This document shows positions 19,751 to 28,200 of a stretch of 64,000 nucleotides of DNA, one piece after another. Source of the stretch: Croceibacterium selenioxidans (GTDB taxonomy: Bacteria; Pseudomonadota; Alphaproteobacteria; Sphingomonadales; Sphingomonadaceae); the NCBI RefSeq assembly GCF_018599195.1, contig NZ_JAHFVK010000002.1, forward strand, positions 310,001 through 374,000, in the 5' to 3' direction. The notes under the pieces were generated by a model. That model did no database searches. It was not told the origin of the DNA and saw nothing but the letters and a program-made list of their open reading frames with translations. Both the position numbers and the translations under genes were made by a program. The stretch's first letter is position 1. Each line of letters begins with the position of its first letter.

Positions 19751-20983
19751 ATGAACGAACAAGTGCTGACCAAGCCGGTCGCCGCTTCCGCCCTTCACCC
19801 GCTCGAACAGCTCGCAGCGACCAACGCGGACGCCGAGATTTGGTGGGACAGCAGCCCGCTGATCTACCCGAGCTGGAAGGAAGAAACCCTCGCCAAGGCG
19901 CCGGAAGGCCAGCGTGCGGAGTGGGAGGCTCAGCTGACCCGCTTCTATGACGACGCGACCATCCAGTCGCAGGGCACCATGGGTTTCCGTGGCGTGACCA
20001 CCAACCCGCCGCTGAGCCTCCAGGCCATCAAGCTGGCGCCGGAAATGTGGTCGGCCGAGATTAAGCAGATCGCCGCCAAGAACCCCGGCCTCGATGTCGA
20101 GGGCGTGTACTGGGCCATGTACCTGGACCTCGTAAAGAAGGGCGCCGACGCGATTCGCCCGGTCTACGACAAGTCGGGCGGCAAGTTCGGCTTCCTCTCG
20201 GGCCAGGTTGATCCGCGCTTCGTGCGCGACGGTGACAAGATGCTCGCACAGGGCCTGACCATTGCCGCCCAGGGCGAGAACGTCATGGTCAAGCTGCCGG
20301 GCTCGAAGGAAGGTTACGAGGTTCTCGAGGAGCTGACCGCGCTCGGCATCAGCACCAACAACACCACCAGCTTTACCGTGCCGCAGTACTTGCGTTGCCG
20401 GGCAGCGGTCAGCGCCGGTCTGCTGCGCGCCCAGGCCGCTGGCATCGACCTTTCCAAGTGGCGTTCGGTCATCACCCACATGTCGGCTCGCCTCGGCGAA
20501 CTGAGCGACTGGAAGACCGAAGCCAAAGCCCGCGGCATCGAACTGAGCCTGTCGGAAATCCGCGACGGCGAAGAAGCCGTGCTCAAGCGCGCCTATCACC
20601 ACGGCAAGGAAATCAGCCACCCGTCGAAGATGCTGCAGTGCTCGATGCGCGTCGAAAAGGATGACCGCACTGGCAAGAACGTCAGCCGCCACATCCAGGA
20701 CTTCGCCGGGAGCGACATGGTTTACACCTGCCCTCCGGGTTACATCGCCGGTCTGATGACCGCCGGGCTCGAACCGTTCGATCCCAAGGCGATCGACCGC
20801 GAGCCGAACAAGGCGAGCATCGAGAAGCTGCTCAAGCTGCCGAGCTTCCGCGCGGCTTACGAATACGACGGCATGACCCCCGATCAGTTCGCCCACTTCG
20901 GCGCCTTCAAGGCGACCGAAACCGAATTCGCCGCCGCCACCCGGCAGACGGTCGACTTCGTGCGGATGACCCTGGGCGGCTAA
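19751..20983 (+). CDS. tal: Transaldolase family protein
   Basis: The 410-residue protein belongs to the transaldolase/fructose-6-phosphate aldolase superfamily. It shows GVTTNPPLSLQAI near residue 80 and the Schiff-base lysine in ENVMVKLPGS (Lys181), then GISTNNTTSFTVPQYL and an SRHIQDFAGSDMVYTCPP segment. It is longer than the classic 320-residue TalB and has extra segments at the N-terminus and middle; I do not know whether this group moves dihydroxyacetone units in the pentose phosphate pathway or another ketose. ATG 19751 follows GGAGAGAA. A strong terminator sits 27 bases after the stop, so it is a single-gene unit. Confidence 0.85.
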   Translation: MNEQVLTKPVAASALHPLEQLAATNADAEIWWDSSPLIYPSWKEETLAKAPEGQRAEWEAQLTRFYDDATIQSQGTMGFRGVTTNPPLSLQAIKLAPEMWSAEIKQIAAKNPGLDVEGVYWAMYLDLVKKGADAIRPVYDKSGGKFGFLSGQVDPRFVRDGDKMLAQGLTIAAQGENVMVKLPGSKEGYEVLEELTALGISTNNTTSFTVPQYLRCRAAVSAGLLRAQAAGIDLSKWRSVITHMSARLGELSDWKTEAKARGIELSLSEIRDGEEAVLKRAYHHGKEISHPSKMLQCSMRVEKDDRTGKNVSRHIQDFAGSDMVYTCPPGYIAGLMTAGLEPFDPKAIDREPNKASIEKLLKLPSFRAAYEYDGMTPDQFAHFGAFKATETEFAAATRQTVDFVRMTLGG

Positions 20984-21010
20984 GCTTCGCTACAGTGTCG
21001 GACTTAGATC

Positions 21011-21043
21011 GAGGGCGCCGGTTTCGGCGCCCTCTTTCGTTTG
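21011..21043 (+). terminator. Rho-independent terminator after tal
   Basis: GAGGGCGCCG, loop GTTT, CGGCGCCCTC, then TTTCGTTTGT: a perfect 10-base stem followed by a T-rich run, placed directly after the transaldolase stop. Confidence 0.9.
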
Positions 21044-21109
21044 TGACGGCACCCACCGGGTGAAGTATAAGGCGCTCGGGTTGCTGCCACTCGCTCCGGA
21101 GGGGAGGTC

Positions 21110-21439
21110 ATGCGCCTGCGCTATGTCATCAAGTTTGTCGCCGACATGGAGCGAGCGGTGGCCTTTCACCGCGATTCCCTCGGCCTCCCCCTCAGGTTCT
21201 CAGCGCCCGAATGGACCGAGTTCGAGACCGGCCCAACCACGCTGGCGTTGCATCCCGAGGCAGAGGGCTATCCGGCGGGACATTGCGAACTCGCCTTCGC
21301 CGCCGACGATCTCGACGCCTTCTACGCCGAGCGCGATCAGCGCGGCATCGAGTTCATCATGCCGCCCACCGAACTTCCCGGTCGGCGAATAGCGAGGTTC
21401 GTCGATCCCGACGGCGCGGAGACCAGCGTCGGCGGTTAA
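21110..21439 (+). CDS. VOC (glyoxalase/bleomycin resistance) fold protein
   Basis: The 109-residue protein has the paired beta-alpha-beta-beta-beta pattern of the vicinal oxygen chelate superfamily: RYVIKFVADMERAVAFHRD, LPLRFSAPEWTEFETGPTTLALHP, then CELAFAADDLDAFYAE and RIARFVDPDGAETSVGG. Metal ligands in such proteins are often His/Glu; here His near residue 47 and Glu near 59 and 106 are candidates. Function unknown. ATG 21110 follows GGAGGGGAGG. No operon partner. Confidence 0.8.
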   Translation: MRLRYVIKFVADMERAVAFHRDSLGLPLRFSAPEWTEFETGPTTLALHPEAEGYPAGHCELAFAADDLDAFYAERDQRGIEFIMPPTELPGRRIARFVDPDGAETSVGG

Positions 21440-21526
21440 TGCGATGTGCGGGAAAAAGTGAGCGCGCTTTCCTCGGGTCGCGTGAAAAAGGATCGCGCGC
21501 TCGCCATCGGGTTTACGGGGAAATGC

Positions 21527-22290
21527 CTAGTCCGCCAGAGGCCTGCGCACCCCTGTCCTGTTTTGGAGCAGGCGGGCGGGCGATGGTTTCGCACTCGCCG
21601 GGTTGTGCGACACGCTCGCCCCCACGCTCTTGTGGCTCGCGCTATAAGTCGCGGTGTCCTGCCGGCTGGCGAGCACGAGGTGCCCCACGTCGCCCTCCAC
21701 CCGGTTCCCCACCAACTGCGCCCCGTCGAGCGTCAGGGTGCCCGAGGTCACCACCTTCGTCGTGCCGCCCCCGGCCAGAACGGTCCCGCGGTGGCTCACC
21801 TCCTCGCCCGCGTAAGCGCCTTTCGCGGACGAGAAGCTGGCGTTGAGCCTCGGGCCCGCCTGAGCGCCGCCGATACCGAGCGACACCCCGACCCCGGCGC
21901 CGACCGACTTCGATGTGCCGCTGACCGTATCGCGCTCGGTTGCCGCCTCGGCGATGATCCCCCCGTCCGCCGACAGCAGCAGCGCGTTCGAAGCCACCAC
22001 GTCGCTGCCCGTCACCCGGATGGTCGAGGCCGCGCCCGCGCCCGAGGCGATGAGCTTGATGTCGTGGCCACGGACGGTGCTGCCGATGACCGTCTCGTCG
22101 TGGCTCGCGCCACTCGAACTGGACTTCGAGAAGCCGAGGCTGAGCGAGACATTCGCCCCGCCGAGCGCCTTGGGATCGCTCGTCACCGCCTCAGCCGCGT
22201 TGTGAGCCGCGAGCCCGCCGGCGAGACCTGCCACGGCGGCTACTGCGAGCGCCCTGCCAATGAGCAGAGAAATGCCAGCCCAGGTGACAG
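21527..22290 (-). pseudogene. Displaced FHA/CdiA fragment
   Basis: This minus-strand open segment encodes FHA-type repeats (SLGFSKSSSSGASHDETVIG, then GSDVVASNALLLSADGG and GTLTLDGAQLVGN) resembling CdiA around 26.8-27.3 kb. It enters from upstream at about 22290 with no signal peptide or TPS domain, and runs out of homology before its stop. It cannot be secreted on its own and reads as a piece of an older or duplicated cdiA, left 3' of the SUKH gene after rearrangement. Confidence 0.7.
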
Positions 22291-22452
22291 GAGGTCGCAG
22301 GCCGACAGGGTACGCGGCACTTGCCTCAACTTATCCGCCCGAAGTGTCACCTTAAGATCCGTTCATATTGTAAGGTGACGAAGTATGCGCTGCTGACCGC
22401 CGAGGGCAACGTTTGGGATCAAATCCAAATCTCTTAAAACCTGACGGAGACT

Positions 22453-22899
22453 TCAGAAAGCGAGATTGCCCCTCGAAAAATTGAGAAAAAAGGTGAACAG
22501 ACTCGTATCAAAAACTTTCTCAACTCCCGGCCCTAACACGCAAATTCTTGTTTTAGGGGATACTGAAGTATCGAGATAAATGTAGTTTCCGAAATCATCT
22601 TCCGAAATAACTATATATTTATTTCTATAAGCACCTAATTGTTTCCATTCTCGAAGTTGTTTTGTTACGGAAACGACGCTTTGCCAAAGTGACGGACCGC
22701 CGGCGCCCGTCGCCGGCAGGCCATAGATAGCAATTCCAGGTGCCAAAATGGCCCCGTACGTCCGCAATAGATCTGAATATTCGGATGGAAATCGAACGCC
22801 TAGTTCTAATTCGGCACCTTCTATAGTAAGATCATCAACAGGACCAAAGAAGCTCCCCGAGCGACATAATCGATCAAACTCTTCAAACGTCGTTGCCAT
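22453..22899 (-). CDS. SUKH (SMI1/KNR4) family immunity protein
   Basis: The 148-residue product fits the SUKH superfamily, common immunity proteins against nuclease toxins in polymorphic toxin systems. It has the opening helix FEEFDRLC, the loop-strand IEGAELELGVRFPSEYSDLLRTYG, and the later strand YIVISEDDFGNYIYLDTS. The coding sequence is much richer in A and T than the flanking FHA fragments, as usual for exchanged immunity genes. ATG 22899 lies inside the end of the upstream FHA fragment. Its cognate toxin is not present: the pretoxin fragment runs straight into this gene. Confidence 0.8.
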   Translation of the reverse strand: MATTFEEFDRLCRSGSFFGPVDDLTIEGAELELGVRFPSEYSDLLRTYGAILAPGIAIYGLPATGAGGPSLWQSVVSVTKQLREWKQLGAYRNKYIVISEDDFGNYIYLDTSVSPKTRICVLGPGVEKVFDTSLFTFFLNFSRGNLAF

Positions 22900-23800
22900 G
22901 GCTCTCGGCCGTCCCGTCGAGGCTGTCGGCGATCGTCTTGATCTCGCTTGCCGCGAGGCCTTGCAGCACATTGACCGCGGCGCCCTGCGCCAGGCCGCCG
23001 AGCGAGCCGGTGATATCGCCACCCGCCGCACCGGTGATCGCCGTGGCGAGCAGCCGGGCCGCGCTGCCACCGCCATAAGTCTGGTTGAGCTTGTCGGCCT
23101 CGGAGGTCAGCCGCTCGTACTCTGCGGTATCGCCCCGCGCCTGGGCGGCTGCCGCCTCGTCGCGCAGGACCGTCTCCGCCTTCGCCCGATTGGCGAAGAC
23201 CGTACCGGTCTCCTTGGCCAGCGTCCGTGCGGCGTCGAACCCGGCGGCGATCTCCTGCCGCTCAGTGTCGTCGAACTCGCGGATGAGGGCGCCCGCGTTG
23301 GCGTGCGCCGGGTCGCGGCTGACGCTGGCAGCCGCAGCCAGGCTCGCCGCGTCGGGGGAGGTGATCTCGATCGTCCCGGGCGCGATGGCGGAGACGGTCG
23401 TGCCCGACTGCCGGCCCGAGGCCCCCAGCGCCACCGGCGGGGTTGCCGAGACCCTGCCGAGGCCGGGCAGGTTCACCCCCGCGAGCGAAGTGCCCAGGTC
23501 CCGGGTGCCGCTACTCGCGGCGGTCTTGCCGATATGGGCGCCCAGGCCGAGATCCAGCTGGGTCTGCGACGCGCTCCAGCGCTCGCGGTTGTCGATCTCG
23601 CCCAGTTCGAGCGTGCCGGTCGAGAGGCGGTTGTTCGCCGGGTCCGCCTCGCTCGCGATCACCGCGCCGGTCAGGCTGGTCTTGCCCGCGACCGCAATAT
23701 CGTACCCGCCCGACCCGGCATAGATCCCCGCCTGCTCGGCCACGCTGGCGTAGTCGCCCTGCTGCTGGCCCGAGCCCAGGTTGAGCGCGCCGTTCTGCGG
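22883..23800 (-). pseudogene. Displaced CdiA C-terminal/pretoxin fragment
   Basis: The open frame encodes the late part of an FHA/CdiA protein: a NRERWSASQTQLDLGLGAHIG stretch cut here for length, a helical region, and a pretoxin-like end (ARLLATAITGAAGGDITGSL, then VLQGLAASEIKTIADSLDG). It has no secretion signal and stops 7 codons after the point where the SUKH gene begins. The upper boundary (about 23800) is set where the homology starts (QNGALNLGSG). It is best read as the stump of an older toxin gene. Confidence 0.7.
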
Positions 23801-23875
23801 AAAAATCTCGCATTGCGGGGCGTAACGAAATTGTGCTTCGAAAGAGCCGAGCAGGGTGTGGCAAATGCGCCGAAC

Positions 23876-23986
23876 TCACTCTGTTGCAGGCAAGAATCTC
23901 GCGCCCGTCAAACCCGCGCATTCAAAGGCATCTTTCAGCCGCTCGCTCACAATTATATAGGTCCGAATGCCCCCTGATGTAGATGG
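23876..23986 (-). pseudogene. Remnant of an immunity gene (C-terminal tail)
   Basis: A 36-codon open stretch between stops ends in YIIVSERLKDAFECAGLTG followed by ARFLPATE and TGA. This resembles the C-terminal helix of DUF1629/Imm11-Imm43-type immunity proteins, where an (S)ERLK...AxGxTG.RF ending is common. The rest of the gene is absent. It lies directly before the FHA stump at 22883-23800 in the same frame. Confidence 0.45.
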
Positions 23987-24010
23987 TCAATTTTTGCTCA
24001 TCATACGTCA

Positions 24011-24313
24011 TTAGATTAATGCATCGAAGCCGAAGTCCTCTGCAAAACCCTCCGAGAACTTTCTTCGCAAAGGATCGCCTTCATTCACTTGTTGTTTTTT
24101 GACGGAACTCAAGAATTCTTTTACGAATTCGCCTCCCATCTCCCTAATTTCTTTAATAATTCCCTCCATCATCTCGAGGGCGAAATCCGGATTTATCTGA
24201 GAATCATCAGATGATTCAAGGCAATACAATATGCTTAACAAGCATTTTGTGAGAGGTTCAATGTCATAATTTTTCACCTCAGGATCACTTTTACTGCTAT
24301 ACTTGTTCTGCAT
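24011..24313 (-). CDS. AT-rich small protein, possible second immunity protein
   Basis: The 100-residue acidic helical protein is encoded by DNA much richer in A and T than the chromosome around it, like the two other immunity genes. It starts at ATG 24313 after GGGAAG, 55 bases beyond the end of the cdiI candidate. I recognise no family. Its place between cdiI and decayed cassettes suggests an immunity or orphan-cassette gene, but it has no adjacent toxin. Confidence 0.6.
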   Translation of the reverse strand: MQNKYSSKSDPEVKNYDIEPLTKCLLSILYCLESSDDSQINPDFALEMMEGIIKEIREMGGEFVKEFLSSVKKQQVNEGDPLRRKFSEGFAEDFGFDALI

Positions 24314-24368
24314 CTTCCCACTAATCGTTCGAAGATTTCATCGAGGAGGACTGGCGTATTTAGGACGA

Positions 24369-24935
24369 CTAGCCAGGCTCCCTCAACCATAATGGATCAT
24401 CGGCCGAATTTTTAAAATCCGAATCCATAAGCTTCCCAAATTTCAGTTCTGATACAATTTCTGTCGGAGAAACAATAATTCTCGGGAAATTCTTCATCCC
24501 TTTTGCAAGATATTTTTCGACCCAAAAAGGAGCATCCTCAAATACCTTAAAGAACTTTTCGAACACGTCTAGAAGTGTCGGCTTTTCAGGGTCAATTAGA
24601 CACTTCTGGTAATCGAAAAGGCCGTAATTTCTATTGAATGGATAACGCTCCCACTTAATCTGATCGGATGAAATTTTCGCGAATTCCGCCTTGAGGTTCG
24701 CCGTTTCCGTTTTGAACCGTTCAAGATTTTCTTCATTCACCAAAGTTCTGTACAAATCACGAGAAATGGTCGTGTAACGATCTTCCAAAACTCCTTCATA
24801 AATTAGATCGTTTAGGAGAAGAAAAAATGTCTCAACGTCTCCCTTCGTACCTATCGAGGAAATATGATTAGGAAAAACTAATCCGAAGGAATTCCTTCGT
24901 TTATCCGTAAGGTCACTTGGTCGATTTAGAGCCAT
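24369..24935 (-). CDS. Candidate CdiI immunity protein
   Basis: The 188-residue protein starts 2 bases after the cdiA stop (TAA, then TC, ATG), the position of the immunity gene in the cdiBAI order. It is AT-rich, mainly helical, and has many acidic and aromatic residues, a usual look for proteins that block a nuclease active site. I do not recognise the family. By context it should bind and neutralise the CdiA C-terminal domain in the producing cell and in siblings. Confidence 0.7.
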   Translation of the reverse strand: MALNRPSDLTDKRRNSFGLVFPNHISSIGTKGDVETFFLLLNDLIYEGVLEDRYTTISRDLYRTLVNEENLERFKTETANLKAEFAKISSDQIKWERYPFNRNYGLFDYQKCLIDPEKPTLLDVFEKFFKVFEDAPFWVEKYLAKGMKNFPRIIVSPTEIVSELKFGKLMDSDFKNSADDPLWLREPG

Positions 24936-24937
24936 GA

Positions 24938-25216
24938 TTAATCTACAAACCTTATGTCGGCGGGTGAAAGTCTGCCGTTTGTTCTATGGATGACGCCATC
25001 AACGATGGCCTCCTTTTGAGCCTCAGTTACGACTTGACCTCTGATGTCGATGCTCAATTTTTGATCCATTCCTTCAGGAATGTGATCCGCCTGCTTGTTG
25101 ATCGATTTGCCCGCTTCTCTGACTAGCGAGCTTTGACCTCCTGGCCGAGACAGATCATAGTTCTTCACCTCTATCGCGCAATTTCCTACTGCGCAGTCGA
25201 TTTTGACACTGCCCTT
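24938..25216 (-). other. CdiA C-terminal toxin domain, PD-(D/E)XK-like
   Basis: The last about 92 residues of CdiA follow a Gly/Ser linker and read KIDCAVGNCAIEVKNYDL, later SIDIRGQVV and a final SPADIRF. Asp3402, Glu3411 and Lys3413 fit the D...E-x-K core of PD-(D/E)XK nucleases. Several known CDI tRNases have this fold and a similar IDxRGQ strand. Target (tRNA or DNA) is not deducible. Confidence 0.6.
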
Positions 25217-28200
25217 CGTCCCCCCGGACACCGAGTTCTGGTCCTTGAAAGACTGCTGCCCGGCTCCGCCCGTTTCCTCCAAAACGTCCCGTTCCGATTG
25301 TCTCCATGTTGGACGCCCCTCGCTTCCCTTATTCGTCACCCCACCCAAGACGGCGGAGAGCACGGTCGAGCCGATGAGGTCGATCCCGGTGGTCTGGTTG
25401 TAGGTCGGGTTATCACCGCTCTTGTACTGGTTCTCGCCAAATACCTGCCCGAACGCGTCATCGCGCAGCAAGGCATCGCCACCCACGACGACGTGCTCCT
25501 TGCCCATCTCGATCAGGCCATTGATCCCGGTCACTTCGCCGACCGTCGATTTGACGATGCCGCCGATCCCACCAAGCGCCGTGCTGCCGAGTCCGACGGC
25601 ATCTTTCACCCAGGCCGGCGCGTTGTTATAAGCGCTGCCGGTCTTCTCCAGCACATCCACCGCGAGACTGGCAGTCCTGCCGTCCTTCGACAGCCGCTGG
25701 GCGGAGACCACGATCTCTTCGGCGCTAATCTCCTCAAGCCGGTTTCTCAGCGCAGCCTGCGCATCGGGAGAGTCATCTCCGACCGCGGCGTATTCCTCGA
25801 AAGCCTGTTTGACCTTGTCCTTGCGTTCGGGTGACAGTTCAAATTGGTTGCCATCGCGCGTTAGACCGGCATTCAATTCAGCGGCGGCGGCGAACAAGCC
25901 GCTTTCCTCCATCGCCGCAACGGCAGCATCTGCCTGCTCTTCGGAAAACCCGCCCTCGATGATTTTCAGACGGGCATCCTCGATGATGTCCTCCCTTTGC
26001 CGCGCCTCATAGCTGGGCAGCAGGCTGTCGACCCGATCGACCAAGGTTTCGAACGCCCCCGATTTGCGCTGATCGTCGGATAGCGAGGCCGCTTCCGCGA
26101 TCACATCATCCGCCGCACCTAGCGGGTTACGGCCGAGCTGTTCGGCGACCCCGATAGTCACGCTGTCTTTCTCGCTTGAGACCAGCGCCGCGACCTCGCG
26201 CGCCGCGGACTCACTGGCATAGATGGTGAACCCGCTCTGCTCGTCCTTGGTGACGAACTGCGCCTGCGTCACATCGCGGTTGATTGCGTCGAGCGGGTTG
26301 CTTTCCTCCGACGCGGCAACCGTGATGCTGCCTTGTCCGATCGTCCCGCGCGTCTCTTGTTCGAACGCTGAACTGGCGTAACTGCTGTCGATCACCGGAC
26401 TATTCGCGCCCGCCAGGCCGCGCTCGGACGGATCGTTGACGTTCACCGATACGCCGACCGAGATGTCCTTGCTCTTCGCGCTATCGGCTATGTCGGTCAC
26501 GAGCAGCTTGCCGGTGTCGAGGGTCAGGCGTCCGCTGTCTTTGCCGGCTTCATCCAGAGCGGTGATCACGCCGCCCTTCACAGTGGTCGTGCCGGCAACA
26601 TCGGCGTTCAGCGAGCCGCCATGGGCAATGAGCCCCGTCTGCCCTGTCACCACCGCTGCCGATCCGGAACCGTGCGACCCCGAGGCGCCCAACGAAACAC
26701 CGAACTGCGTCGTGTAGGCTGCGCCAGAGGCATTGTTGGGTCCGGACTGGGCCGACCCAAGCGAAAGGCCCGCGCTGATACCCCGGCTGGTTGAGTCATG
26801 GCTGGAGGTATCCTGTCGGCTCTCGACCGTCAGATCGCCGCCGACCGAGACGTTCACATCGTGGCCCTGCGCCAGCGCTCCGCTCAGCACCGTATCGCGC
26901 CCCGAAGACAGGCTCAGCGTTCCACCCGCGCTCAGCGTGGCGTTGCGCTGGGTCTCGATTTCGGACGCGCTTTGTCCCTTGCTGTTTGAGAACCCGGCCG
27001 AAACGCTCGAGGTCACACCGCCCGCCAGGCCTACACCGACGCTCACGCCCAGGCTCGCGCCCGAGCTCGAACTGTGACTTTCGCTCGCGAAGCGGTTGGC
27101 CGCCGATTCCACAATCAGGTCACGCCCGGCATCGACGAACAGGTCGTTCGATGCGGCGACATCCGATCCGATCACCTTGATGTCGCTGTCGGCAATGAGG
27201 TTTACATTGCCCCCGGAGATCGTCGAACCTGAGACTAGTTCTGAGTCGGTCTCGGTGGTCGACTGCGATTTCGAGAACCCGATGCTGGCCAAGACCCCGG
27301 CGGCGTTGGTTACGGCGCCGAGCACACGGTCGACAGTCTGCAGCGCTTCCGATCCAGCTGTCAGGACGCTCTGAGCTGCGCCGCCTGCTGCGCCATCGGA
27401 GATGCGGCCGGGCAGGCCGGCCGCGCTGTTCACCGCGCCCGAGACATTTTCGTAAGGCGTAATCGATAGTCCAAACGACGACGACTTCGACGCGTTGGTG
27501 GTATCGACCGTGTCGGTGACATGCTCGATGATCACGCGCTCGCCTGCGAGCGTGGTCTTGCCCGGCGAGACAACCTGACTGCCCGAGACCGTCAGCACCC
27601 CATCGGCCACAAGCGTGGCATTGCCGGTGGCCGAGCCGACCAGCGACCCTTTATGGGTGACGCTGTCGACCGTACTCTCGTTACGGTTGTTGGCTGCGCC
27701 CAAGAACAGGCCTCCACCGCCCACGCTCAGGCCGCTCTTTTTGACCCGAGCGCTCTGTGCCTCATGGTCCTGCGCAGCCATGGCCCCGACCGTGAGAGTG
27801 CCGCCGGCGACGACCGACACATGCCCGGTGCCGACCACGTTCGATCCCAGGATCGTCGTATCCCCGGTGGAGCGCAGCCTCACCGTGTCGCCAGACAAGG
27901 TCGATGAGACGACTTCCTGGTCGGTGCCCTCGTAATGGGTGGTGGTCTTGGTCGAGGAGAGCATCCCCGACTTCTTGGTTACCTGGTCGCTGACCAGGCG
28001 GGCGCTGTCCGTGACGCCTTCGATACGGATCGTGCCCGCATGGGCGGTAAGCGCGCCACTCGCCACGACCTCTCCCCCGCGCACCGTCAGCGCGCCCGAA
28101 GTTGAAATCGCTAGGTCGCCGCCTGCGGTGATCCCGGAGAGCACATTTGTCCGGCTCTCGCTGCTTGTGGAATAGCGTGTCTTACCCTGCCGGCCGGCCG

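Noticed and set aside
22453-23076. Longer version of the SUKH protein (207 residues)
   Set aside because: The first 59 residues are the out-of-frame reading of the FHA stump and Arg-rich.
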